Of a stretch of DNA of 64,000 bases, positions 10,833-22,118 are shown one piece after another (position 1 is the first letter of the stretch; the number at the start of each line of letters is the position of its first letter). The DNA lies in contig CAJHZI010000559.1 in the NCBI GenBank assembly GCA_905160935.1, forward strand, positions 127,501-191,500, written 5' to 3'. The notes under the pieces were generated by a model that did no database searches, was not told the DNA's origin, and saw only the letters and a program-made list of their open reading frames with translations. Position numbers and translations under genes: made by a program. Origin of the DNA: Enchytraeus crypticus (taxonomy: Eukaryota > Annelida > Clitellata > Enchytraeida > Enchytraeidae).

Positions 10833-11126
10833 ATACAATTAGAAAGGAATAGCGTGCACTTTAGGCTTTCGTAAACGTTTTAGTTTTGATATTTCCATCA
10901 GCGATTGAAAGACTAATATTAATTCTACATAACAAGGTTCAACAATTATGTATATAATTTTGTTTTTAGCAGATTTGACTGAGGTAAATAACTGAAACTT
11001 ATATGCAAAGTAATTGATGAAGTTTACTAATATAAAACCAAAGTGAACTTTTTTTGCTACAGTAGCAAACTATTGAAGTATTTTAATGATTTTAAAGTAT
11101 TAAATGAACATATACGTCTATGTAGA

Positions 11127-11252
11127 GGTGGGATTTAGCGCAGTTGATGTAGCTGTGAAGTTATAAACGAAGTAATATGCGAAGTTAAGCAACGTCGGGC
11201 TCATTAGTACTTGTATGGACGATACACCTTGGATTATCGAGTGCTGACAGCT
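11127..11252 (+). mobile_element. 5S-rRNA-derived SINE copy a
   Basis: The internal promoter region of 5S rRNA is recognisable: GCGAAGTTAAGCAACGTCGG, then ATTAGTACTTG, ACACCTTGG and GAGTGCTGACAGCTT. Upstream lies the family head GGGATTTAGCGCA. The order equals box A, intermediate element and box C of 5S genes. It is diverged and short, so it is a SINE3-type retroposon and not a functional 5S gene. Confidence 0.75.
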
Positions 11253-11259
11253 TAGACTT

Positions 11260-12770
11260 TTCTCTTAGCTTTTGCTGGTAATTTAGGAATGTGATTAGAT
11301 CTAGGACTAGTCTCATTCTTATCAAACTGAGAGTCAAAATATAGTGCATTGTGTCAGCAGTTTTGTGTCCTGCATGTGTGGGGATATAAACTATGAATTT
11401 TAAGTGATGCACCAAGCCTCACAAAGGCTGAGCACCTCGCTTTACAGACTGCTTGAAAGTTTGTAGCTGCAGCAGTTTGGTTATTGCGATACTCACTGGA
11501 CTATATACCCAGCATAGACTCCTATATACTACTCTAAGTAGGCGTAATGTAGACCTTTGCGAGACACAAGAACAAGTGAAAGGAGCTCACGGTCACCTAG
11601 CAATCGAAGTAAATAAATTAGAGTGTGATGACATCACAAAATATACTAATGCCAGTCCCTTGCAATCACCTAACATTAATTCAGGAGAATATTTCTTTAA
11701 ATTATTTTGTAAATAAATAATCCTCAAAATGCATCAGGATGGGACTAAATTATGTTAGTTAAGGCTACTTCAATAGAATAAAATGACGGAAAGGTTTATG
11801 CAAAACTTTAAAAAGCTAATTAGAAATTATTAGTAATTTAATGTACTTTTTAACTATGAAATATTGTCCATGTGCTGTCCTCTCAAGATGGTTCCCTCTT
11901 AAAATTTAATAAGTTAAGGAAAAATCCTTGCTTAAAAGTTAAACATTGACTTATGTAACTGTTTAACTGTTGTATATAGTTTTCATAGACTTAAAATTAT
12001 AATTGTCTTAGCCTACAATTAATATCAGATTTTGATCATTCTTTAATTCTTCTTAAATGAATTAATTATATTTAACTATACATAAATATGAGTATACTAC
12101 AATGAAACTGCCATACCTGTAATTGAACAAATAATTATGTTCGTCAAGTTACCACCACATTCGCTGTCACCACATTTATTTCTTTTCCCTCTTATTGGTC
12201 ATTCCAGAATAAAATATTTTTGAAAAACAATAATATTATGAAACCGTTGCAGCTCACTTGAAATCTTTTTATATTGTACATTTTTTCTTTTTGCTCACTT
12301 GTTCAGATCGATGTATATCTCAATATTACTGGAGGTTACCATGGGTGACAGTAGCACTCAAATTGTTTTTATTTCTATTATTTGTTATTCAATTTCAGTC
12401 AATGCCAGTTTAAATCTTTTCCGACAAAAATTAACTAAATTTAAGAATTTTAAGATAAATAATGCAAAAGAAATCGTAGGGAAAACGAAAATCACCTCAG
12501 CACTAGAATAGTTAATTTTATACAGAATGAAATCTAAAATAAGCCTAACAAGTGTATAAGATAGTTTAAACTACTCTTAATCGATAGTGTTAACAAGATA
12601 ATATCAGATGATAAGAAAACTCTTTTCGTACTCTTTATGCTTTATCAAAGTAGATTACTTGCACAAAGTGTGCTTATATATTAAGTTATTTAGCTACGGA
12701 AAAATTGCGAAATCAGATTGCTATGTTTTATGCACATTAAATTTCATTAAGTTACATTAGATAATCATTC
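11260..12770. other. Intron, nothing recognised
   Basis: This AT-rich stretch has only short spurious open frames (for example 11,453-11,716 and 12,299-12,511) without recognisable domains or splice context. I see no repeat family in it. Confidence 0.55.
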
Positions 12771-12772
12771 TA

Positions 12773-13597
12773 CACTGTGTTTTTTTAAATTGATACCCCA
12801 AATTGTTTTAACAATAAAGTCGTAAGACGTTGACCGATGTTCTTGAAATTTACGGTACTTGACCAGCAGCCAATTCTACAAAACATAGTTAAATTTCGTT
12901 GGAAAATAATAACGTGAAAGGTATAGTTTCGCGAATATAAGTGGGGTCAGAAAATTAATTTCCAGTACAGGATTACGGGCGTGTTACATTTAGCTTAAAC
13001 TATCTCTACAAAAATACTAGCTAACACGCTATAAAAATATCTGCTAATGCTATTTTGAAGAGCAATCATTTATTTTCAAAACGGCGTAAAATACGTGCTC
13101 ATATGTTCTTAATTGACAGAGTTATCGAACTTTTTATGCATGCATTGCATGAAGAGAATAAACGAAGAAGAGGACGCCTCTGCAGTGGTTGCGTTGATGG
13201 CAGTTGTACCCAGACATGCAGTGCTTGCATTAAAAGTTCAATAACTTTGGCAATTAAGAACATATCAGCACGTATTTTACGTCATGTTGCAAAGAAGTGA
13301 TTGCTCTTCGAAATAGCATTAACTTAAATTTTGTGACGTGTTCGCTATTACTTTTATTGAGATAATTTTACGCTGCATGTTACACGCCCGTAATCCTGTA
13401 CTGGAAATTTCATATCTGACCCCACTCCTATTCAAAAAACTATAACTTTCACGTTATTAATGATACTTAAACGACATTTAACTATGTTTTGTAGAATTAG
13501 CTGCTGGTCAAGTGCTTTAAATTTCAAGAACATCGGTCAACTTCTTACGACTTTATTGTTAAAACAAATTGGGGTATCAGTTATAAAAAACACATTG
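12773..13597. mobile_element. MITE-1 copy b (complete palindromic element, TA target)
   Basis: This 825-bp element starts CACTGTGTTTTTTTAAATTG and ends in the complement of CAATGTGTTTTTTATAACTG. It is flanked by TA at 12,771-12,772 and 13,598-13,599. Arms of more than 200 bp contain ACTGATACCCCAA and GTAATCCTGTACTGGAAATT. An inner palindrome spans about 13,045-13,320 (AGCAATCA to TGATTGCT). The TA target fits a Tc1/mariner-type helper. No transposase is encoded. Confidence 0.75.
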
Positions 13598-13599
13598 TA

Positions 13600-13942
13600 T
13601 ATGGCTATCAATTCAACGATTTCGTTACCAAATTTAATGTTTTCAGAAGAAAATTTAAATATGCTATATCAAGAATTATGGGGCTTCCTTGATTACGCGT
13701 CATCAGGTGAACTGACCCAGAAACAAAGATTGATCTAGGTCAGGTCACTTGCTTCTTATTGGTTGGAATTATTTAGTTTAGCAATGGTAGATAGGAGTCT
13801 ATGACCAGCTGATATAGATCACTAGCTGAATGACAACCAGAGTTCTTATGTACAAGGAGGAAGAGTTGTTCATGAATACATGTTTACCTAATTTGTGTAA
13901 GTTGAAATGAAATGATCAATTTTGCGAAATTTACATACATGT
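13600..13942. other. Intron, nothing recognised
   Basis: No coding or repeat signal is recognised between MITE-1 copy b and RTE-B copy 2. Confidence 0.5.
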
Positions 13943-16197
13943 ATATTGATGGACAATCGGAGAGTTTTGAAGTGAAAATCCTGGTATATCAAGGATCAGC
14001 CCTAAGTCCATATTTATTTATTTTAATTATGGATGAGTTGCTTAAGGGAGTTATTAAGGAGGCCCCATGGTGCATGTTATTTGCAGATGATCTGGCGATA
14101 GTAGGAGACACTGTGGAGAAAGTAAGCAAGATGTTGGAAAAACGTGAGAGCGGCATTGGAAAGTCAACGGCTGAGGGTGAATCAGGAAAAAACATAGCAT
14201 TTGGAGAGTAGATGTAAGGATGAGATGATAAACGGAGTTAGAGTAATAAGTCAGGGGGTGGAGCTAAGGAAGATAACAGATTTGAAGTATTTGGGAGTCT
14301 GTAATAGAGGATGGCGAGACGACTTTACCAAGTCAGTGATGATCCCAATTCCCAAAAAAGCCAATGCTGTGGATTGTTCAGCTTACAGAACAATCAGTTT
14401 AATAACTCATGCATCGAAGATCTAATAAAAGATAGTAATTAATCGCATTCAGTCGAAAGCAGAGGTGATACTGAGCAAGACACAATTTGGTTTTAGAAAA
14501 GGATGCGACACAAGAGAGGCAATAGGGGTAAAGCGGATTCTTTGTGAAAGAACCTTAGAATATGGAAATGACGTTTTTGTATGCTTTGTAGACTTTGAGA
14601 AGGCCTTGGACAGGATTGATTGGATAACGATGATGAATATCTTAAAAATAATAGGAATTGACTGGAGAGTTATAGGACTAATTTTAAACTTGTATATGAA
14701 TCAATGAGCAGTAATCAAAATCCAACAAGAATACTCAGAAGAAGGTGAAATAGGTTGTGGAGTAAGACAAGGTTGTAGCATTTCGCCACTGCTGTTACGC
14801 TGAGGCAATGATGGAGGGAAGCCATAGAAGACATGGAAGAAGAAATAAAAATAGGAGGAAAATAGTTACAAGATGTACAATTTGCAGATGACCAAGGAAT
14901 TGTAGCGGGCAGCGAGATTGGACTGCAGAAGATAATGGATAGGCTGAATGATATGGCATGAAGTTTAATATCAAAAAGGCCAAGGTTATGAGAGTGTCCA
15001 ATAATAAAGGTGAAGTTAATATCACAATAAATGGTATGAAATTGGAACAGGTAAGGAGTTTCAAATACTTGGGTCATACTATAACCGATGACGGGAATTG
15101 TGAAACGGAAATATGCAGTAGGATTGCACAAGCAAAGACGGCCTTTGATTTTAGAAAAGAACTTTTAACGAAAAGTCTAAAGAAAGACACAAAGATAAAG
15201 ATAGTGAAAAGTTTGGTTTGAACCATGCTGTTGTATAGATGCGAAACATGAACCTTAAGGAAGGAAGATATTAGGAAACTGGAGGCTTTGGAAATGTGGA
15301 TTTGGTGAAGAATGGAGAGGATTAGCTGGACCCAAAAGGTTACAAATGAGGAATTCCTGGAGAGAGTTGGCACAGATAGACAGTTGATAAATGTATTATG
15401 AAATAGGAAGAAGAGTTGGATAGGACACATTCTAAGGGGGGAAGGTCTGTTAAAAGAGGTCATAGAAGGTAGAATGGAAGGAAAAAGAGGCAGGGGCATG
15501 CCGAGATTAGGTATGTAGATAATTTGAAGACTCACTCATATGTGGAAATGAAAAGGAAGGCGGAAGACAGAGAAGAGTAGAGGCGTTATATACCATGGAC
15601 CTGCCAGTGGGCAGTGCACTATGAGCGAGAGGGAATAGAGGATAATGGGGAGTTGGAAAAGGAAATTACGAGTAAGATTGAGTCTGGGTGGTCAAAGTGG
15701 AGGGCATCTAGTGGAGTGCTGTGTGATAGAAAAATACCACTAAAATTGAAAGGCTAATTTTACAGTTCTGTGGTAAGGCCAGTAGTGATGTTTGGTTCGA
15801 AATGTTGTGCACTAAAAAGAGAACATTTACAGAGTTTACATGTGGCAGATTTGAGAATGTTACGTATAATGTGTGGAAAAACTAGGAACGACTGAATGAA
15901 TAATGAATATGTGAGGATGAATTTGAATGTTGAGGGGATCGGGGATAGGTTGGCTCAGTCAAGATTGAGATGGTATAGGCATATTGTGAGAAAGGCACGT
16001 GAGGACATAGTTGAGAGAGTTTTGAGGGAAGAGCTGGATGTTAAGCTAGAGAGAGGTAGACCACAATTGACGTGAGATTCAGTAATTATGAAGGACATGA
16101 AAAATAGAGGATTGACTGATGATACGGTGTGGGACAGAGAGGACTGGAAAAAGTGTATTCGTATCCTAATTCTGGTTAAACTGGAATTTAAGGGAAG
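13943..16197 (+). mobile_element. RTE-B copy 2, interrupted by RTE-A copy 2
   Basis: The two halves, about 13,943-14,312 and 15,634-16,197, join across the RTE-A insertion. The left half carries QGSALSPYLFILIMDELLKG and CMLFADDLAIVGD (reverse-transcriptase motif C). The right half runs to the terminus TGGTTAAACTGGAATTTAAG. It is 5'-truncated and carries several frame changes. LINE-C has inserted exactly at its 3' tail. Confidence 0.85.
14313..15633 (+). mobile_element. RTE-A copy 2, inserted in RTE-B copy 2
   Basis: This 1,321-bp 5'-truncated RTE-A is flanked by an exact 10-bp duplication AATAGAGGAT (14,303-14,312 and 15,634-15,643). It encodes the reverse-transcriptase segment (TQFGFRKGCDTREAIGVKRI, VDFEKALDRIDW) and the C-terminal region ending near the family 3' terminus CCAGTGGGCAGTGCACT. 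It is broken by several stops and frame changes. Confidence 0.9.
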
Positions 16198-16264
16198 ATA
16201 CGTATATATTGGAAACTCACTCGACTCTCGTCGAGTTCGGACGTGTTTATAATAGCTGCGCATA

Positions 16265-17416
16265 ATGGCTGAATGTGACAATAGCAATGTTGATACGCAT
16301 GTAAATATATGTAACTCTGAAATGATAGCTTGCGAATTGCTGTGTTATTTGCAATGTAAAATGGGGAAAATGTCGAACCGCAAATTACTCAGTATTATAG
16401 GGAACTTCTATTCGGCTAATGACATTGTTGAAGCAAAAGAGAAACTTGTTGAGGCTATCGATAGACTAAGTCTAGATAAATGGCCGAGGCCATCGAAGAG
16501 AAAAGCTAGTGAAAATAAGACAAAAACGGAGCTAAATGATATCTTCAATGTCTTCAGCTATTTGGATGAAAACCTGCTCTTGGATAAAATTCCAAGATTC
16601 GTCGCAATAAGCGTGGATAAATTGCCTTCTGCGAAACTCGAGGAAGGTGATTTACGTTGCGTTTTGAACAAACTGGATTTATTAGAAAACAGAATGGATA
16701 CACTCGCTCTCTCTTCCACGAGTAAATCAGACCCGCAGTCTGAGAATTTAAGCTCCATTGTGGGTAAGTTAACAAACATTGAAGACAAAGTTTCGTTATT
16801 AACTGATGCTGGTACAACAAAATCAAATCACTCAAACCAGAAGTCAATCAATGATTCCCGTCAAATGAACATAGGAGGGGTTAATTCAGTGCGTTCATGG
16901 GCAGAAATTGTGGACTCTAATACTCCGGGTAGAGGTAGAGCATCCGTTACGAATGAGGATGAAAACGACGGATATACCCAAGTTATTCGTAGGAATAAGC
17001 AATCGTCCAATAAGAGACCTCGATCGTCACCGGGTCAGCAACAGCCATCCAAGTCTCAACCTAGGCCTCAGCCGCAGCCTAACCCTAATCCTGTCAGGAT
17101 AACTGGAACTAACACATCAACATGTGTACTGAAGGCAGCAAAGGAAGTGAAGAAAAATAAAATCTTCTATGTTAGCAATCTTTCAACAGACACCACATGT
17201 GAACAAATCCAACAGTACTTAAGTGGTTGCAAAATTAGAGTAAACAATGTGTATCAAGTTAAATGTAAGATTCCAGATTCCTTTGCATTTCGTGTAAACA
17301 TTGAAGCTGATGATGTTGACGTGTTCATGTCACAGGATATATGGGCACCTTACATAAAAATAAGAGAGTGGCTATTTAAAGAAAAATCGAATACAACTAC
17401 TTCTAACAATGAGTGA
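16265..17416 (+). CDS. LINE-C ORF1 protein (RNA-binding, 383 aa, intact)
   Basis: This open frame of 383 codons starts at the first ATG after the short leader. ORF1 proteins of LINEs package the element RNA. Visible parts are an N-terminal helical region, a probable coiled coil around residues 130-185 (LLENRMDTL, LTNIEDKVSLL), a basic and proline/glutamine-rich stretch around 235-275 (KSQPRPQPQPNPNP), and a globular C-terminal domain from about 300 (KIFYVSNLSTDTTCEQIQQY). The last looks RRM-like by pattern. No CCHC zinc knuckle is present. It is fully open while ORF2 is broken, suggesting a fairly young insertion. It overlaps ORF2 by 8 nt. Confidence 0.8.
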   Translation: MAECDNSNVDTHVNICNSEMIACELLCYLQCKMGKMSNRKLLSIIGNFYSANDIVEAKEKLVEAIDRLSLDKWPRPSKRKASENKTKTELNDIFNVFSYLDENLLLDKIPRFVAISVDKLPSAKLEEGDLRCVLNKLDLLENRMDTLALSSTSKSDPQSENLSSIVGKLTNIEDKVSLLTDAGTTKSNHSNQKSINDSRQMNIGGVNSVRSWAEIVDSNTPGRGRASVTNEDENDGYTQVIRRNKQSSNKRPRSSPGQQQPSKSQPRPQPQPNPNPVRITGTNTSTCVLKAAKEVKKNKIFYVSNLSTDTTCEQIQQYLSGCKIRVNNVYQVKCKIPDSFAFRVNIEADDVDVFMSQDIWAPYIKIREWLFKEKSNTTTSNNE

Positions 17417-20394
17417 TTTTGTCAATGAAACTTTTTTAGCGCCTGATATAGAATTACATAACGGCGGTGATATAAGTATTGTGACCTATAATATGCATGG
17501 ATACAATCAAGGAATTGTTATGCTTAAGAATTTGTGTCTCTCATATAAAATAGATATAATATTTGTACAGGAGCACTGGTTAACTAATGATCAGCTCTCT
17601 TATTTTGACTGCTTCAATAATGAGTATAATATTTATGGATCGTCTGCTATGGATGATTTGTTAGGTAAAAGTATTTTAAGAGGCAGAAGTTTTGGAGGCG
17701 TTGCTATATTTATTAAAAAATCTTTGTGTAATATGGCTTCAAATGTTAGTATTGTTACATGCAGTAAGCGATTTATTGTTATAACAATAGACAAGTTATT
17801 GCTTGTCTATGTGTATCTGCCATGTTGTAAGAATTTAGATGACCGAAGTAAATTTGAATGTACACTTCATTAAATAGAAGATGACATTGTAGGATTGAAC
17901 TATAATTATGCTATAATTGGTGGTGATTTCAATACAAATATGCTTGTGGAATCTGAAGTGTCAAACTATATAAAGAATTTATTCAACAGTGTGGGAATAG
18001 TAGTTAGCAATAACCTTATGGACTATTGCCCTATTAAATACACATTCTGTGTTGATGTAGAAAGGCATATTCTTATATTGATCATTTTCTTGTATATGAT
18101 GTAAAGCCGAATTTTATTGTGTCCCTAGAGATACTAGAACGTGTTGATAACTTTTCTGACCACATTCCGGTAATTTTAAAACTAAACAACGCAGTGTTAA
18201 AACAATGTTTTAAGAAAAATAATCAGGTGGTTAATTGTCCTGCACATTCGATGTCGGTATGTAACTTGGATTGGGGTGGCTCTAATATATCTGAGTATTA
18301 TGAACAGACGAGAATTGAGCTATATGATTTGTATAGACTGCTCAATAATGACAACCTAGATAAGTTATATGAAAATTATCCTGATTTATTTAGTCAGGAA
18401 GGTATTAATGGTATATATAATCAAATAATTTTTATTTTGAAAAATTGCTCTCTCAGAACTATTAAAAGAAAAAAGAAAAAAGATGTACGCAAATTCTGGT
18501 GGGATAAAGAGTTAAATCAAATCAAACAGGAATCTATAAAGCAATTCAAATGCTGGATCAATGCTGGTAGACCTAGCGAAGGCAGCTTATACGATAATAG
18601 AATTAAAGCACACAAAAACTATAAAAGGGCAGTAATTGCACATAAGCAAAAATACAAAAACAAAGTATCAGAAGAACTACAATCTAATTTGCTTACCTCA
18701 AGTAGTTTAAAATTTTGGAGAAGTTGGAAAGGTTATTTTCTGAAGCAAAAAACAATCAATGTAATATTGCTATTGACGGATTTAATAAAGATATTGAGAT
18801 TGCTAATGTTCTAGCCAGTAGTTTTAAAAAAGCCTGTACTCCAAACTCGATGGAAAAACACCAAACGTTTCGAGATATTTACTTTAGTAAAAAGGAAATG
18901 CCTGTAAATTCAGATAATATATGCGGCATTGAAGTAGGAATGATTGACAATGCAATTGACAGAATTAAAACAAATAAAGCCCCGGGGGCAGACGGTTTAA
19001 CAATTGAGCATATCGCTTACGCCCATCCGTCTCTAATTATAACTCTAAAAAATCTCTTTAATTTAATATTGAAACTGGGTAAGGTTCCAGATGCTTTCGG
19101 TGCTGGTGTTACTATGCCAATACCTAAATTTAAGGGTACAAAAGAAAATTATCCACGGATGATTATCGGGGTATAACTATATGCCCAATAATATCTAAAA
19201 GACTTGAGTACTGTATTATTAAGTATGTCAATTTTGAAACCTCTGCTAGGCAGTTCGGTTTTAAACAAAAAGTTGGGTGTATTAACGCTGTGCATAAACT
19301 TAGAAAAGTTATTAATTATTTCACTAAAAGGAATACCACCGTTAATATTGGAGTAATCGATCTAAGAAAAGCTTTCGATAAGTGCAGTGGATATGGGATT
19401 TTATGCATGCTACAAAATAAAGGTTTAAATAGATGTATCTTAGATGTGTTGGAAAATTGGTTTTCCAAAAACTCAACCACTGTTAAATGGGAAAACTGCA
19501 TGCTAACTGCGTACCTTTAGTATCTGGCGTCAAACAAGGAGGAGTTCTATCTCCCATATTATTTACGTTATATGTAGATAACTTGTTGAATGCGTTGGAG
19601 GAATCTAAATTAGGATGTTTTGTCAATTATAAATGTCTGAATAGCTTCATGTATGCTGACGATTTGATTCTAATCAGTATATCTGTCACTGATTTGCAGA
19701 TGATGTTTAATATATGTAATAATGTCTTTATTGATTTAGATCTGCCAATAAATACATCCAAATGCCACTGTTTAAGGATAGGTCCAAGGTGCAAATATGT
19801 GTGCTCTCCGTTAAGCATTCAAGGAGTAAATATTAATTGGGTTGATTTTATTCAATACTTAGGAGTTACTATCTGTAAAGCGAAGTATTTTAAATGCCAA
19901 TGGGATGAATCTAAAGGAAAATTCTTTAGAGCCGTTAACACAATTTTAGGAAGGTTAGGAACAAAGGCAGCTGAATATGTTATTCTTAAATTGATCAATA
20001 GTCATGCAGTGTCAGCATTGCTCTATGGCACACCTGCTGCAACCTTGCGAGAGACAGAGTTAAGGAGTTTTAGCAATGCATATGATAGTGTCTTACAAAG
20101 ATCTTTCATACAACAGACAAAGCAGTAATAATGTGGTTACAATACTATTTCGGTTTCTTGCCTCTAAATATTTTGTATGATTACAATAGATTGAATTTTT
20201 TAAATAAGCTAGTTAAAGACGGTGAATTAAATAGAGGGATTGATTTGGATCATTTAGATTACTTAGCGTTTGAGAAATTACAAAGGAAATATAATATTTT
20301 AAATGATGATTCTGTTGCTACTATAAGATTTAAACTGTGGATCTTCTTTGAAAAAATGTTAACTACGGAATCTACATCTAATTTTGATTAGTAC
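17409..20394 (+). pseudogene. LINE-C ORF2, endonuclease-reverse transcriptase (broken)
   Basis: ORF2 starts at the ATG inside ATGAGTGA, overlapping the ORF1 stop. The endonuclease region reads ISIVTYNMHGYNQGIVMLKN, then FVQEHWLTNDQL and IGGDFNTNM. The reverse transcriptase shows RQFGFKQKVG, VIDLRKAFDK (motif A), SGVKQGGVLSPILFTLYVD (motif B) and FMYADDLILI (motif C with YADD). An in-frame stop lies at about 17,871. The reading frame shifts near 18,100, 18,750, 19,180-19,290, 19,490 and 20,130, so it is not functional here. Confidence 0.85.
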
Positions 20395-20579
20395 ATGGAA
20401 CTGTTTATTGTATGGTTTACAGTACATGTATGTTATCAAATCTGTTAGACTAAATTTATGCATATCGGCTAATTTCTGTCTTTTTTCGTTTATTTTTAGT
20501 TTCGTTTTGTTTGTTTGTATATTTGTGTCTGCCATATAATGGTGAATAAAAGAATATATTGATGTTGATTTATACGTAT

Positions 20580-20905
20580 TACGAAATTCAAGTAGCTACA
20601 TTTTATTTGGTCATCTCTCATTAGCCTTAAATGTATATGACTTCATTAATGAAATGTGTATATAAATAGCATAAGCAAGTTTATGCAGGTTTCGCTTTCC
20701 GAATGTACCGTCAGCGACGGTGTTAGCCTACAGTAAAACTGTCTCCATCTGAAGTAGCTATATATGAATAAATATAATCAAACTAGAGTTGTAGCAAGAG
20801 TGGTATTATGATAAATAATTGACTATTGTGATGAACAGTTACTAATACGTGTAGCTTAGAAGTGTTCGAGGCGAGAGCTAGCCTTACGTAGCACACACGT
20901 GTGAT
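20580..20905. other. Intron, nothing firmly recognised
   Basis: The stretch includes TATATAAATAG at about 20,660 and AATAAATA at about 20,770, but no paired repeats were found. Nothing can be assigned. Confidence 0.5.
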
Positions 20906-20907
20906 AG

Positions 20908-21017
20908 AAGCTAATGTTAATGTCAATTTCCTCACTCGAAAGCGATGTCAGTGATGGGAGAGCGCAGTATTCAAACCCCGCACATACTGATCCGCGGTCG
21001 ATTATCTTACCGACATC
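20908..21017 (-). mobile_element. SINE1 copy d (tRNA-derived)
   Basis: This is the reverse complement of the SINE1 body: CTCACTCGAAAGCGATGTCA on the plus strand, then a B-box-like TTCAAACCCCGCA and GATCCGCGGTCGA. It is diverged and its head is incomplete. Confidence 0.75.
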
Positions 21018-21019
21018 GA

Positions 21020-21640
21020 TATATCAGACTATACTGTAGTACTAGTGGTATAACAATTTAAAACTGCTATTATAACAATATAATTAGCAAACAGATTTTG
21101 AAGCTATAGCTGTCTAGCTATTGCCGGTCTCTGGATCGTTTGACACGTAGGAGTATAGGCCTATAGGTCTACTACGTAGTACATGGATTGAGTTGTTCAA
21201 TCAACACAGCTCTTAGACAGCACTGAGCTGTTAGTGAGAACAGCTTACTGCAAAGAGCAGCACTTAGCGAGTCGAAAGAATAGTGAGCGGTCAACTCAAA
21301 TGAGCAGACTTGGAGCCCTTTACCACATGTTCAATAATAAATATTTACGTTAACTTTTCTAGATCGTTTGATGCAAAGCTTCTTGTAGTTTTGTCATGAG
21401 TTTTCTTGAAATCTCCTGGAAATTGAAATTTCTGAATCTGTAATCGCCTTGATGATGGATGATAAACACTGTAAGAATTTAATAAATAGATTGTAATTTC
21501 ACTAGCTTTTCGCGCCCAATAATATAAATAATATTTAAATAATATTTAAACTTTATGATGGAAACTAAATTATTATAATTGGATTCCTGTCTCAGACTAT
21601 CAAATGTCTGTTTCAGACATAAGTCGCAGCATTAGCCCAG
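21020..21640. other. Intron, nothing recognised
   Basis: No coding frame, RNA or repeat family is recognised. Confidence 0.5.
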
Positions 21641-21790
21641 GCTCAATCAATCAATCAATAAGAATTTAACGTCCGGTTCCTCGCCAAACGGCAATGTCAG
21701 GGACGTCTCTTGCAGATACTACACAAGCAGGCGCCAACCAACCAATAACCATGAGAGCGTTCTTACTAGGTTGAAGGAGTAGTCGTGAAT
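21640..21790 (-). mobile_element. L2-type LINE 3' end fragment, TTGA tail
   Basis: The minus strand ends with the terminus GCGAGGAACCGGACGTTAAA followed by a TTGA-type repeat (ATCAATCAATCAATAAG on plus). It matches the copy at 40,806-41,320, including GGCGCCTG and TCTGCAAGAGAC. Only the 3' untranslated region is present. Confidence 0.8.
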
Positions 21791-21998
21791 TGTCTGACTG
21801 AAGGTCGATACGCTGACGACCTTGAGAAGCAAACTGATGGCCACAGGAGTTGTACTTAAGTTTTAGTTTTTTGTTAGAGACGGTCCGATGATTTTTGATT
21901 TCTCTGACCTCTTGGCTATGAGACTAGCATGCTACTACCTTCTCTACCTGCCTGTACGTAGTTATTAGTTATACCTGTTCCATTTTGTTGTGATACAG

Positions 21999-22118
21999 CT
22001 AGTAATTGCGCAATTAACAATGGTGGGTGCCAGCATAAGTGTGCTCAGAGACTTGAAACTACTATCTGCCTATGTAATTCTGGCTATCAGCTTACCTCTG
22101 ATAATCGCTCATGTACAG
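21999..22118 (+). CDS. LDL receptor family exon 3 of window: first EGF-like module
   Basis: This 120-nt phase 1-1 exon lies between TACAG and GTTTGT. It encodes a classical EGF module containing CAINNGGCQHKC, then ICLC and GYQL, with six cysteines. The NNGGCxHxC pattern is the signature of the first EGF repeat that follows the LDLa array in LDLR, VLDLR and LRPs (EGF-A, the PCSK9-binding module in human LDLR). From memory, the matching human LDLR exon is also 120 nt. The upstream intron, about 11.8 kb, carries MITE-1, RTE-A nested in RTE-B, and LINE-C. Confidence 0.88.

Larger units (their letters stand above)
16206..20571 (+). mobile_element. LINE-C, near full-length two-ORF non-LTR retrotransposon
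   Basis: This element of about 4.4 kb is flanked by an 8-bp duplication ATACGTAT (16,198-16,205 and 20,572-20,579). It has a leader of about 58 bp, ORF1, ORF2 overlapping ORF1, and a 3' region with AATAAA at about 20,545. It contains apurinic-type endonuclease and reverse transcriptase. The clade is uncertain; CR1/Rex1/L2-like is most likely from QGGVLSP and the two-ORF layout. An older minus-strand relative lies at about 33,250-36,075. Confidence 0.85.

Noticed and set aside
11453-11716. An 87-codon plus-strand frame
   Set aside because: No recognisable domain, no splice context and no second copy; length is expected by chance in this much sequence.
20650-20790. An LTR-like core with TATA box and AATAAA
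   Set aside because: No terminal repeats, target duplication or second copy could be found around it.
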